Shown piece after piece: positions 29,201 to 37,461 of a DNA stretch of 42,602 nucleotides. Under the pieces are notes generated by a model. It saw only the letters and a program-made list of their open reading frames with translations. It ran no database searches and was not told where the DNA came from. Position 1 is the stretch's first letter. Every line of letters starts with the position of its first letter. A program made the translations under genes and the position numbers. Source of the DNA: Nanobdellota archaeon. GTDB taxonomy: Archaea > Nanobdellota > Nanobdellia > Woesearchaeales > SM23-78. Location of the stretch: positions 1 to 42,602 of the forward strand of contig JAHJQO010000054.1 of assembly GCA_018819305.1 (NCBI GenBank), written 5' to 3'.

Positions 29201-29626
29201 GTCACCGCACACAATGCTACCTCCAAGACTAAGAGGAAATACTTCTCTTATTGTGTATTGGTCTACACATCTTGGATATCCTACAGGAGTAGCACTCTTA
29301 AATTCACATTCACAGGTCTGGTAAATATCATGACATATCTGACAAGGAGGGTTTGGAGGATTGGATTGCGCACACATTTTTACATTATTACCATTAGTAC
29401 ATGAACAGCTACCGTCAGGGCTAAATCCTGTTCCGCAATCACATCCACAGGCAATGCTTGGTGGATTTCCAGTGCAAACACATCCTGATATACATGCAGG
29501 AGTGCAGTCACTGGGAGTGCATGATGCTCCAAGAACTATTTGCAATGTTAATATTGCAATCAATAAGACAATCATTGTTTTGACTGTTATTAACAAAATA
29601 TTATTCTGAGAATTCCTTTTTTCCAT
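26291..29626 (-). CDS. Very large Cys-rich secreted surface protein (DUF4215-like, MopE-like and carboxypeptidase-regulatory-like repeats)
   Basis: N-terminal signal IAILTLQIVLGASC; CGDGRKNTACGEQCDDGNTISGDGCSSTC; GVDDDCDGYIDRADGSC; GVVTGIIFNEEGFRLDGAIVTG...NGNYVINNALIGTYNFVARREGY. Confidence 0.88.
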   Translation of the reverse strand: MEKRNSQNNILLITVKTMIVLLIAILTLQIVLGASCTPSDCTPACISGCVCTGNPPSIACGCDCGTGFSPDGSCSCTNGNNVKMCAQSNPPNPPCQICHDIYQTCECEFKSATPVGYPRCVDQYTIREVFPLSLGGSIVCGDAEYRDCRDDGIGFECVGSAGSAHCEVTEKGCQLCGDTTWDCTGEDFLNERCGDNTQIGGIVVANTGCSINNDLRFRCSSNVWRSCSAPRGTWDWTTENLIAGDKRDGRCCDPSQGGTYTWSYCGDGRKNTACGEQCDDGNTISGDGCSSTCKLDACKVCGDGTWDCLGTLSTNQRCGDNTQIGGIVVANTGCSINNDLRFRCSSNVWRSCSAPRGTWDWTTENLIAGDKRDGRCCDPSQIGEKKWSYCGDGKCNTACGENGNTCISDCCSAEVCTLGTGDEDCDSETNWDSSDGIHGDNNCAVGVTAVAVSDTTPCPGETITVSCTSTVANINSIQAFIDSTNIESGFLGWSGSVARFQWPAPSTTGSHTVKCSIDTSKSYKSGTDKTTTITVGGSSCCSQYTPSGSGTCEADTACDWCPECSSRQYSGGTGRCVATGTCSFACSVGSCTAQCDASTNPSCTIGGYPGIRNCNLATCLWGSCIPTGTCGDSITNGPEVCDSGAGNGVPCIPPYGGSCQYCSADCSQLLTVTGPSCGDDIIQSPPEQCDDGAGNGIPCTPPYAGTCNWCDNSCVTQTEIGPYCGDLIVNGPEACEGSACQAGCTTQRCDPSTCQYYNPSPESSCTDDIDNDCDCATDGCDAECQEGQGTNNRCCADGVDNDGDTYIDEDDPGCCDLCLTPFGFDDPAAACGTLTFNWELSPPSMNQRCCGDDSPSENFISTYIARYTSTFYACCDQPTDCVDQNGECQSGDEEQFDLCINGVDDDCDGYIDRADGSCQGVVTGIIFNEEGFRLDGAIVTGRPAGLGEAYESQSTLSDFNGNYVINNALIGTYNFVARREGYDDDIRTVTISTAGTTYQNFTLINGSCHADCTDYYKNCNPACEGQTFKEGTCNFITTLCHNRPKDFVVRYENTTTGMMHEFICCDGLETINPVIKATVTSQIENIYDFVAKVKYRGSFANFHMLVWNSED
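28484..28680 (-). repeat. 197-bp in-frame direct repeat, copy A
   Basis: Nearly identical to 28859-29055 (two differences seen by eye), offset 375 bp = 125 codons. Confidence 0.93.
28859..29055 (-). repeat. 197-bp in-frame direct repeat, copy B
   Basis: See copy A. Confidence 0.93.
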
Positions 29627-29755
29627 GTTTCACTCACCACCTACTCCTTTTTTATTAATTATTAATAAATATAATTCTATTAAAGGATAATATACTGTTA
29701 ATTCTTTTTAAATCTTTTGAAATTCATGTTAATTCAGGTGTTATCATGGTGTTTT

Positions 29756-30220
29756 CTAGAAATATTCTTCTAATCTTTCTTTATATTGTTTTTTTTGCTC
29801 TTCTGTCAGGTTTTCAATGAAATAGTTGAGTTGGTCTGTGAATTCTTTTGTTGTTTCTATTTGTTGCTCCACTTGTTCTTTTGATATTTTGAATTCTGTG
29901 TAGTATTGCTTGTCTATTCTTTCTTTTTTAGCGTCTTTTATTTCTTTGTTGTCTATTTCAAATATTTCTTTTAGCAATATTATTGTTCCTGTGTGGTTTT
30001 CGCATTTTATTCCTACTAAATATAATAATGCTGTTGCTTTGTTATACATTGAATAATAGGTCATGCTTGTTGCTTCTTCTAGTAAGTCTTGTGTTATTAG
30101 TATTTCTGCTGCTTTTAAGGAGTTTCTTGATTTTTGGTGATAGGATTCTGCTATTTCTTCACTTGGATCTATAAGAGTTATTTTTTCTTCTTTAATTAGT
30201 TTTGTTATAAATTTGTTCAT
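29756..30220 (-). CDS. HEPN domain protein (TA-2)
   Basis: EATSMTYYSMYNKATALLYLVGIK; 4-nt overlap with upstream MNT. Confidence 0.8.
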   Translation of the reverse strand: MNKFITKLIKEEKITLIDPSEEIAESYHQKSRNSLKAAEILITQDLLEEATSMTYYSMYNKATALLYLVGIKCENHTGTIILLKEIFEIDNKEIKDAKKERIDKQYYTEFKISKEQVEQQIETTKEFTDQLNYFIENLTEEQKKQYKERLEEYF

Positions 30221-30762
30221 TTTATTAGTTGATAGTATCTTTCTGTGTTTTGTATTATTACATGGTCTTTGATTATTTCTTTTGCTAAAAGGTTTTCTTT
30301 GTCAAATTTTCCTATTTTTATGCTTAGTTTTGAATCTATTTGTTCGAGTTCTTTTTTTAAGTTTTTGTTTTGTGTTTCTATGTATATGTCTATATCGCTT
30401 GTTTTTTTTGCTTTGTTTTTTGCGTGGCTTCCGAATAGTATTATTAATTCTCCTTTTGTTTTCTCTTTTAGTTCTTTTATTATTCTTCTTAGCTTTGGTT
30501 CTTGTATTATTTTGGTTAGTTTGTATTGTTCTGCCATTACCAGAGCTATTTCTGCTTCAGGGCTGTTTTTTAGGAAATATTTGTTGTTTTTTCCTTCTGT
30601 TTTGTAATCTACAATGTTTTCTTTTCTTAATTTTTTCAGTATTCTCATTGTTGTTGAGGGTATAAGGTTTAGTTTTTCTGCTATCTTTCTCAGGTGGCAT
30701 GGTTCTTTTCTCAGGACTTCAACAATCTCGAAATCGTTTCTTTTTTGCAACATGTGTTTCAT
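30217..30762 (-). CDS. wHTH-MNT nucleotidyltransferase (TA-2)
   Basis: LIILFGSHAKNKAKKTSDIDIYI; N-terminal wHTH LRKIAEKLNLIPSTTMRILKKLRKENIV. Confidence 0.9.
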   Translation of the reverse strand: MKHMLQKRNDFEIVEVLRKEPCHLRKIAEKLNLIPSTTMRILKKLRKENIVDYKTEGKNNKYFLKNSPEAEIALVMAEQYKLTKIIQEPKLRRIIKELKEKTKGELIILFGSHAKNKAKKTSDIDIYIETQNKNLKKELEQIDSKLSIKIGKFDKENLLAKEIIKDHVIIQNTERYYQLIK

Positions 30763-30771
30763 TTATGCAAC
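30756..30771. promoter_or_regulatory. Candidate operator of TA-2: GTTtCAT-tt-ATGcAAC
   Basis: Imperfect palindrome (one mismatch pair) overlapping the start codon, just downstream of TTTAAATA on the - strand. Confidence 0.4.
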
Positions 30772-30828
30772 GATATATTTAAATGTTTCGTTTTTGAGGT
30801 CAATACGGGTAAAAAAACAAAATTAATT

Positions 30829-32997
30829 TTAGAACTTGACAGATGCACTGTACAATATATTAACATCATACACTCTGCCATTTGCACCAACCAGGCCAAA
30901 GCTTAGTCTTCCAGGCCCGATTTTTTTAGAAACATTAATGTCAGCAAAATTAAACTGGTTTGAATCTATAAACATTGTTTTGTAATTTCCATTAATCATG
31001 ATTTGCTTAATCAATGGCAGGCTAAGATTTGCACCTATTCCAACACTTAATGATTCTGCATTTGACATGCCTTCAGATGAGGTATATGAACCTGTAACTC
31101 CAATGCTGCCTAAATTAGGAATCTGAAATCCAGTTGCAAGAGTAACTGCCTGGCTTTGATTATTTGGAGATGAGTTTCTGTTGTAGCCTGCTTGAATTCT
31201 TTGAATAAGATTATTGCTGTTTTTTGAAGCTGTTCCAATTGTAAAGCCCATGTTGTTTGCTCCTGTTCTTGCATCATACATTCCATTACCGCCTACAACA
31301 ACTCCTTTAAGATTTGCATCTCCTCTTGCTGAGAATATCTGATTATCAGGTGTAAGAATCATTCCTATCTGGCCATTGAAATTATTTAAAGCAAAATAAG
31401 CATTTGTCATGTTTTGAAGATGATTGTTTCTCATAGCCATGGTTGTGTTTACTCCTGCTTTTTTATTTCCAATGCCTGCTCTAAGTCCATTTCTGTCAAT
31501 GCCAACATTAACACCTTCGATGCTGGTGTTAATATCAACTGCATTAAGCATAGCCATTGCAGAAGCATTTGCATTTGTTGCTACAGAACCAATAGTCTGA
31601 GTATCTTTAACATAAATATAAGCTAATAATTCTTTGCCAGCAGTATTAAGATTGCCTGTTGTTTTATAATCAGTAATTGTATAATTTGTATTTCTACCTC
31701 CTAAATCATCTGTCTCTGTCATGAGCTCAAATATTTCAGCATTCCAAATTGCTTTAATAGTTGAATTAACATTTTGACAATTATTAGGGTCAACAACAGC
31801 AAAATAACCACCTGAACCAGAACCATGAATTCCTAGTTTATTATCTAGTTTATCATAATATACCAAAAAATCTCCACCAGAGTCAACTTTTTTTAAGCTA
31901 CCATAAGTCATCCAAGGATAAGACAAAGCAGAGTTTAACTGATTAACAACTTCAGTTATAAGATTTTCAGGGCCTGTTACTGTGTCATATCTTCTGGTAA
32001 AAGTTGCATTAGGACCAAATCTGAGTTTGCCAAAGCCAGCATCAATATGTTCATCAATCAAACCATAATTAGTACCATTGCTTGCGTTAAACAAAAACAA
32101 TGTGTATTGGAAATTCCAGGGATCTTTATGACTCCTGTTCACTGTAAAGATTACATCGCCGTCTCTGTCGAAATCAAGATATTTGCAGTCATTAAGAGGG
32201 CCTCTCACAGCAATTCTTTTATCATCAACATTAGTAAGCCCAAGAGCATTAACTATTTCATCAATAGAAATAGTCACCTGAGAGCTTGTCATAACATTAT
32301 TAATAGTATAATTTCCCAGGATTCCCTGAGTATGATTAATAACCTGAACATTAAGATTTGTATTGTAGTCAGTGTCTGGAGTAACAGGGTCGGGTTTTTT
32401 CTTTAACAAAACTGCTGCTGCAACTCCTCCTGCAAGAGCAAGCCCTCCGATTATCCATGGCAGAGCACTTTTCTTCTTTTTTTCCTTGCCTTCAGACTTT
32501 AATTTATCAAGAGTAATAAGTGCATTTGCTTGATTATAAAACTTATGAGCGATTGTGTCAAGTGTTTGAGAATCAAGAAGTGCTTGTTTGTTGTTAAGAT
32601 TGATTGCTTTTGTAAAATAATCAACAGCCATTTTCTGGCTTTCCTTGTCTTTTTCATGAGAAAATGTCTGAGCATGCTCAAAATAGTGTTTGTATAATTC
32701 TTCTTGCGTAGGTGTCTGAGCAGTAAGATTAATTTTTTTATCTGTGCTTGTTTCAGATACAACATCAGATATATCACTGGATATATCACTGCTTTGTGCC
32801 AGACTAAAGTGTTTTATTATTCTTGGATGAAAAATGTTTTTAGAATATTCTAGCTTTTTTTCAGCTCCAAAACCCATTCCTGCAGTAAGAATAAGTGCTG
32901 ATAATGTGGATGCAATTAGCTTATAACCTTTTCTGAACTTTGGTTCAGTTGGGTGGTTGTTTTTTAGTGCATCGCCAAGATAATCTGTTATTGTCAT
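30829..32997 (-). CDS. Surface/secreted protein, unknown function, with TPR-like region, internal TM and beta-rich C-terminus
   Basis: Signal-like LIASTLSALILTAGMGFGA; HYFEHAQ...AVDYFTKAINLNNKQALL; ALPWIIGGLALAGGVAAAVLLKKK; C-terminus ends SASVKF. Confidence 0.75.
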   Translation of the reverse strand: MTITDYLGDALKNNHPTEPKFRKGYKLIASTLSALILTAGMGFGAEKKLEYSKNIFHPRIIKHFSLAQSSDISSDISDVVSETSTDKKINLTAQTPTQEELYKHYFEHAQTFSHEKDKESQKMAVDYFTKAINLNNKQALLDSQTLDTIAHKFYNQANALITLDKLKSEGKEKKKKSALPWIIGGLALAGGVAAAVLLKKKPDPVTPDTDYNTNLNVQVINHTQGILGNYTINNVMTSSQVTISIDEIVNALGLTNVDDKRIAVRGPLNDCKYLDFDRDGDVIFTVNRSHKDPWNFQYTLFLFNASNGTNYGLIDEHIDAGFGKLRFGPNATFTRRYDTVTGPENLITEVVNQLNSALSYPWMTYGSLKKVDSGGDFLVYYDKLDNKLGIHGSGSGGYFAVVDPNNCQNVNSTIKAIWNAEIFELMTETDDLGGRNTNYTITDYKTTGNLNTAGKELLAYIYVKDTQTIGSVATNANASAMAMLNAVDINTSIEGVNVGIDRNGLRAGIGNKKAGVNTTMAMRNNHLQNMTNAYFALNNFNGQIGMILTPDNQIFSARGDANLKGVVVGGNGMYDARTGANNMGFTIGTASKNSNNLIQRIQAGYNRNSSPNNQSQAVTLATGFQIPNLGSIGVTGSYTSSEGMSNAESLSVGIGANLSLPLIKQIMINGNYKTMFIDSNQFNFADINVSKKIGPGRLSFGLVGANGRVYDVNILYSASVKF

Positions 32998-33017
32998 ATT
33001 GCAATTTTATTTGTTTT

Positions 33018-33095
33018 AATCATTTATAAACTTTTCGCTTTTTACACCACTGTGGAGTGGTTATTAAATGGAGATGAAACCGAAACATTTAAATA
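33018..33095 (+). repeat. Cassette-boundary element, copy b
   Basis: CATTTATAAACTTTTCGCTTTTTACA-CCACT-GTGG-AGTGG-TTATTAAATGGAG..CCGAAACATTTAAATAC; hairpin 33047-33060. Confidence 0.8.
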
Positions 33096-33102
33096 CTTTG
33101 TC

Positions 33103-33113
33103 TGGTAATACCA
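33103..33113. promoter_or_regulatory. Candidate operator of TA-3: TGGTA-a-TACCA
   Basis: Perfect palindrome between TATA and ATG; GTCTGGTAA also repeats directly 21 bp apart. Confidence 0.45.
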
Positions 33114-33118
33114 TACAT

Positions 33119-33733
33119 ATGTCTGGTAAAAACATACAAGAATTAAATTTCACAAAAACAGAAATAAAAATATTAAAACATATTTTTAAGCATTATAAAG
33201 ACAGATACAATGCCAGACAAATAGCAAAAGAACTATCACTAAACCACGCGCACATAAATGATTTGTGCAATGCTTTAGAAAAAAAGAACTTGCTAGTTAG
33301 AGAAGAGATTGGGAATTCAATTTATTATCAATTTGATTATGCAAATAAGTTAGCATTAAATTTTATTGAATATTTGCTTAGTCTTGAAATAAAAGAATTT
33401 CCCAAATACCTTAAAGTGCTGTTGCATAGTTTAAGTAAATTTAATGAACATATACAATTAGGATTAGTTTTTGGTTCTTCAATAAAAAGCAGCAAATACA
33501 ACGACATAGATGTTTTGCTGATTTACGATAAGAAAAAAAGCCAATCAATAAATAAAATAAAAGAAGATATCAGAAAATCTGAATTAGTTGAAAAACCAAT
33601 AAGATACGTTGAAATATCTGAAAAAGATTTAATAAAGAATAAAGATAATAAAATATTTTACAGTATAATATCGGAAAATTTAATTTTTCATAATTCATCA
33701 AAATACATTGAGGTGATTAAATGGTCCATATAG
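33119..33733 (+). CDS. wHTH-MNT nucleotidyltransferase (TA-3)
   Basis: LGLVFGSSIKSSKYNDIDVLLI. ORF track starts at 33068, upstream of the TATA box; MSGKNIQ (33119) preferred. Confidence 0.85.
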   Translation: MSGKNIQELNFTKTEIKILKHIFKHYKDRYNARQIAKELSLNHAHINDLCNALEKKNLLVREEIGNSIYYQFDYANKLALNFIEYLLSLEIKEFPKYLKVLLHSLSKFNEHIQLGLVFGSSIKSSKYNDIDVLLIYDKKKSQSINKIKEDIRKSELVEKPIRYVEISEKDLIKNKDNKIFYSIISENLIFHNSSKYIEVIKWSI

Positions 33734-34203
33734 ACCAACACTTAAAATGGTGCTTAAATGACGAAAATCGATTAAAAAAAGTTAGACCAAATATTTCATT
33801 AGCTTTAGCACATATAAAAAAATCTGAATACAACAAAGGAGTAATGGACATACTTGAAAAAGCAGAAAAATATGACTGGGCATTAAATGTAGGTTTTTAT
33901 TCAATATATCACTGCTTCCTAGCAATAATAGCCAAATATGGATACGAATCAAGAAATCAATCCTGCACAATAACTGCAATACTAAAATTAATTGAAGAAA
34001 AAAAGATGGATTTTGACAAAGATTTAGTAATGCAATTTGACACATTAGATGTTGATAAAGAAGCAACTAATCCAACAATAAGAGAAAACAGAGAAATATC
34101 AACCTACGGAGTAAAAACAGAAGTCAATACAGAACAATTTGACAAAGTTAAAGATTTAGTTATCAAAATACAAAGAGAAACAATAAGAATAATTAACGAA
34201 TAA
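33721..34203 (+). CDS. HEPN domain protein (TA-3)
   Basis: YDWALNVGFYSIYHCFLAIIAKYGYESRNQ; overlaps MNT gene by 13 nt. Confidence 0.8.
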   Translation: MVHIDQHLKWCLNDENRLKKVRPNISLALAHIKKSEYNKGVMDILEKAEKYDWALNVGFYSIYHCFLAIIAKYGYESRNQSCTITAILKLIEEKKMDFDKDLVMQFDTLDVDKEATNPTIRENREISTYGVKTEVNTEQFDKVKDLVIKIQRETIRIINE

Positions 34204-34223
34204 AAATTATTGATGATACTTCT

Positions 34224-34303
34224 TCATTTATAAACTTTTCACTTATACACCACTACAGAGTGGTTATGACTTGGAGATTCTACATTATTTTCAGAATTCT
34301 TTC
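34224..34303 (+). repeat. Cassette-boundary element, copy c
   Basis: CATTTATAAACTTTTCACTTATACA-CCACT-ACAG-AGTGG-TTATGACTTGGAGATTCTACATTATTTTCAGAATTCTT; hairpin 34250-34263. Confidence 0.8.
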
Positions 34304-34363
34304 AATTACCACTGGACATCCTGGCGTAGAGTTTATAAACATAAAAAAATTACTCATTTATAA

Positions 34364-35197
34364 ATGAAAGAAAAAAACAAACTTGTTGTTTTTCAAAACA
34401 AAAAAATCAGAAGAATATGGCATAACGATGAATGGTATTTCTCAATAGTGGATATTGTAGCTGTTTTAACAGAGAGTGTGGATCCAACAGCTTATTGGAG
34501 AAAACTGAAACAACGACTAAAGGAAGAGGGAAATGAAACCGTGACAAATTGTCACGCTTTGAAAATGCTTGCGTTTGATAACAAAATGAGACTTACAGAT
34601 GTAGGCAGGACTAAAGAAATATTTAGGCTAATTCAATCAATCCCTTCTAAAAGAGCAGAACCATTCAAACAATGGTTAGCACAGGTTGGTTATGAGAGAA
34701 TTGAGGAGATTGAGAATCCTGAGCTTGGTCAAGATAGAATTAAGGAATATTATGAGCTTAAAGGTTATCCAAAGGAATGGATTGACAAAAGGCTTCGTGG
34801 AATAGCAATAAGGCAGGAATTAACAGATGAGTGGAAAAACAGAGAGATTAAAACTGAAAAAGAATTCTCAATACTTACAAATGAAATAAGCAAAGCAACA
34901 TTCGGCAAGACGGTTGGTGAATACAAGGAATTCAAAAAACTACAAAAGCAAAATCAGAATCTTAGGGATCATATGAATGATTTAGAATTAATCTTTACAA
35001 TGCTTGGTGAAGCATCAACTACTGCAATAACCAAAGAAAAAGATTCAAAAGGTTTTGATAAATGTAAAAATTCGGCAAACAAAGGCGGGAACATAGCAAA
35101 AAGGGCAAGAGAAGATTTGGAAATAAATCTTGGAAAAAGCGTTATTTCAAAAGATAATTTTTTATCTAAGCAAAAAGACAAGAAAAAACTGAAATGA
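34364..35197 (+). CDS. BRO-N / DinD-like DNA-damage-inducible protein
   Basis: KKIRRIWHNDEWYFSIVDIVAVLT (BRO-N start) and RIKEYYELKGYPKEWIDKRLRGIAIRQELTDEWKNR...LGEASTTAITKEKDSKGF. Confidence 0.85.
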   Translation: MKEKNKLVVFQNKKIRRIWHNDEWYFSIVDIVAVLTESVDPTAYWRKLKQRLKEEGNETVTNCHALKMLAFDNKMRLTDVGRTKEIFRLIQSIPSKRAEPFKQWLAQVGYERIEEIENPELGQDRIKEYYELKGYPKEWIDKRLRGIAIRQELTDEWKNREIKTEKEFSILTNEISKATFGKTVGEYKEFKKLQKQNQNLRDHMNDLELIFTMLGEASTTAITKEKDSKGFDKCKNSANKGGNIAKRAREDLEINLGKSVISKDNFLSKQKDKKKLK

Positions 35198-35268
35198 ACT
35201 TCATAATCACAAAATTAACACTGCTATTTCTACTAAATTTTGTCTTTTGCAGTGTTATTTTTTCATTG

Positions 35269-35340
35269 TTTCATTTACAACTTCCGCTTCTTCACCCTGA
35301 TGAGTGGTTATGAATCAGAGTGAAATCCGAAATATTTAAT
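35269..35340 (+). repeat. Cassette-boundary element, copy d (degenerate hairpin)
   Basis: TTTCATTTACAACTTCCGCTTCTTCACCCTGATGAGTGGTTATGAATCAGAGTGAAATCCGAAATATTTAAT. Confidence 0.7.
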
Positions 35341-35345
35341 TGATT

Positions 35346-35375
35346 ACTATTAGTTAATATATGTAAACTAATAGT
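35346..35375. promoter_or_regulatory. Perfect inverted repeat ACTATTAGTT-N10-AACTAATAGT downstream of a TATA-like box
   Basis: 10-bp arms, 10-nt spacer, positioned like the MNT operators but with no MNT gene following. Confidence 0.6.
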
Positions 35376-35385
35376 TGACATAAAA

Positions 35386-35505
35386 ATGACTGCTGCAAGC
35401 GTTCTGGAAAAAAGATTTGTATTGAAGCTGTTTAAGGATTTGACAAAAGGCTTTGGTGCTAGGATAAATCAGAGGTTGGAAGAGAGGCTAAATGTGAGTG
35501 TGTGA
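35386..35505 (+). CDS. Small orphan ORF (39 aa), possibly a remnant
   Basis: MTAASVLEKRFVLKLFKDLTKGFGARINQRLEERLNVSV* after the element-d promoter. Confidence 0.4.
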   Translation: MTAASVLEKRFVLKLFKDLTKGFGARINQRLEERLNVSV

Positions 35506-35515
35506 GGAATAGGAA

Positions 35516-36034
35516 TTATTTATTTAATATGATTCTGATTCGTGATATGAATTTCCTTGCGTTTTCAAATATTTCTTTAACTCTTCTCTCAGTATAGACT
35601 TTTGTTGCGCTATACCTGCTTATTGAGCTTTCTTTTCTTGCATCTTCAAAATATTCAATGTAATCATCCTCAAATATCTTATGGGCTTGTTCTAGTAATT
35701 CTAAATCCTCTTTTTCTATTTCATTTGGAACTAATAAATGCCCTAATGCTATCTGGGTCGCATAATGGTCATCAGTCTCATAGCCTTTGGTTAGAATGGC
35801 TGCTTTCGCAATATAAAGCATGGAATAATAGCAAATGGTTATTGCCCAATAGTCTTTTGCGGTTTTATCTGAATCTTTAATAAGATTTGCTAATTCGAGG
35901 CTGTCGGTTCCTTTCCTGACAAATTTATTTATTTTGAATGTTGAACTGCTATTTTTTATATAAAATTTTTTCCCTTCTTTTTTCTTCAATAATTTCTCAA
36001 ATTCTTTCTCATAAAATTCTTTGTCAAATTCCAT
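35516..36034 (-). CDS. HEPN domain protein (TA-4)
   Basis: AKDYWAITICYYSMLYIAKAAILTKGYETDDHYAT; overlaps MNT gene by 11 nt. Confidence 0.82.
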   Translation of the reverse strand: MEFDKEFYEKEFEKLLKKKEGKKFYIKNSSSTFKINKFVRKGTDSLELANLIKDSDKTAKDYWAITICYYSMLYIAKAAILTKGYETDDHYATQIALGHLLVPNEIEKEDLELLEQAHKIFEDDYIEYFEDARKESSISRYSATKVYTERRVKEIFENARKFISRIRIILNK

Positions 36035-36602
36035 TTTTCCAGATCAGATTCCAAAAATATTCTTCGCCATATAAAATTATATGTTTTTTAATGATTTCTT
36101 TTGCCAGGTTTTGTTCTTCTTCCTTCAGCATTAGCTTAAATTCTTTGTGTTTTAGATATATTGGGTTTATCTCCAGTTTGAACAATAACTCAAATTTTGA
36201 GAAGTTAATGTTTTTCTTTCCATCTTTGTTGATGATACATAAATCAATATCGCTTTTTTCTCTTTGTTTTCCTTCTGCTCTTGAGCCGAATAATATTAGG
36301 GAATAATTTCCAGATGGAATCTCTTTTTTTAGTACTTGAAATTCAGGGTTTTTGTTAAGGTACTGCTCTGTTTCTTTTCTTTCTGCTAAAATAAGGTAAT
36401 TTTTAGTTATGTTATCTCTAAGATTCAATGAAACTAATTTAATATTCCCCTTTTGGTCAATGATAAATATTTCTTTATTGTTATTAATTAATCTGTGCGT
36501 TGTAGTATACGGCACTTTAGATTCTTTGGAAAGTTGCCTGATTGGAATTTGATTATTGAGGTTTTTTCCTAATGTTTGGATTAATTTTAGTAGATTATCC
36601 AT
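36024..36602 (-). CDS. wHTH-MNT nucleotidyltransferase (TA-4)
   Basis: YSLILFGSRAEGKQREKSDIDLCII. Confidence 0.9.
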   Translation of the reverse strand: MDNLLKLIQTLGKNLNNQIPIRQLSKESKVPYTTTHRLINNNKEIFIIDQKGNIKLVSLNLRDNITKNYLILAERKETEQYLNKNPEFQVLKKEIPSGNYSLILFGSRAEGKQREKSDIDLCIINKDGKKNINFSKFELLFKLEINPIYLKHKEFKLMLKEEEQNLAKEIIKKHIILYGEEYFWNLIWKNGI

Positions 36603-36605
36603 TTT

Positions 36606-36621
36606 TGGTTAATATTAACCA
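36606..36621. promoter_or_regulatory. Candidate operator of TA-4: TGGTTAATATTAACCA
   Basis: Perfect 16-bp palindrome between TATA box and ATG. Confidence 0.6.
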
Positions 36622-36761
36622 TATTTGGTATTTAAATCTTTCTGTTTTTGAGGCTAATGCAAACAGTAATTCAGCAAGTTATACTGATAATGAGATAAAT
36701 GGAAAACAGGATGAAAAGGGAGATGAATAAAGTTAAAAACAAAATATTTATATACTATTTA

Positions 36762-36777
36762 GTTAACACATGTTAAC
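36762..36777. promoter_or_regulatory. Candidate operator of TA-5: GTTAACA-ca-TGTTAAC
   Basis: Perfect 7-bp arms between TATA-like ATATTTATATAC and ATG. Confidence 0.6.
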
Positions 36778-36791
36778 ATAAAGGTGAACAC

Positions 36792-37388
36792 ATGTATGTT
36801 AATAAGTCTACAGCTAAAATATTGCAGTTTTTTGCAGGCCATATAACTGAATCATTTACTCTGAGAGAGGCAGCAAGAAGGCTAAAAATGCATGTATCTC
36901 TTGCCCATCGGGCAATACAGCCATTAATACGCTTCAAAATTATTGAGCAGGATAAGCATAAGAATCTTAAGTTAAATTACAAGACTTATCATGAAACCCT
37001 TGCTTTTGCAGAATATTTAAGAAGAGATAATTTTCTTGATAAATTCAAGGGCATTAAATTTTTTGCAGATGAAGTTATTAGCAAAATTAAGCAGGATTGC
37101 TTTGTCCTGCTTGTTTTCGGCTCAGCAGTAGAATCAGCAAGGCCAAGAGACATTGACATATTGCTAATTGTGGATGCCACTGATAAAATAGAATTCCATG
37201 AAAAATTCTTGCATAACATCACATTAAATTATGACTTGCCATTCGAGGAAAGAGTTATCGGATTTGAAAGCGTATATGAAATGCTCTCAAAAAGAGATGA
37301 AAAAAATGTTATGAATGAGATATTGAATAAACATATAATATTATATGGTGCAGAATTATTTTATAGGCTTCTTGGAAGGGGAAGATGA
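36792..37388 (+). CDS. wHTH-MNT nucleotidyltransferase (TA-5)
   Basis: FVLLVFGSAVESARPRDIDILLIV. Confidence 0.85.
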   Translation: MYVNKSTAKILQFFAGHITESFTLREAARRLKMHVSLAHRAIQPLIRFKIIEQDKHKNLKLNYKTYHETLAFAEYLRRDNFLDKFKGIKFFADEVISKIKQDCFVLLVFGSAVESARPRDIDILLIVDATDKIEFHEKFLHNITLNYDLPFEERVIGFESVYEMLSKRDEKNVMNEILNKHIILYGAELFYRLLGRGR

Positions 37389-37461
37389 TAAAAATATCTG
37401 CTGCCCAAAACTAGGAAATGTCTGGGCATCCTGGTGTTTTCTGAGGTGAAAATTTTGATAG

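Noticed and set aside
30245-30665. Overlapping hydrophobic plus-strand ORFs (120 and 127 aa)
   Set aside because: Antisense to the TA-2 MNT gene; hydrophobicity results from complement of Lys/Glu codons.
33068-33118. Upstream start for the TA-3 MNT ORF
   Set aside because: This start lies before the TATA box (about 33086-33093), so translation from there is unlikely.
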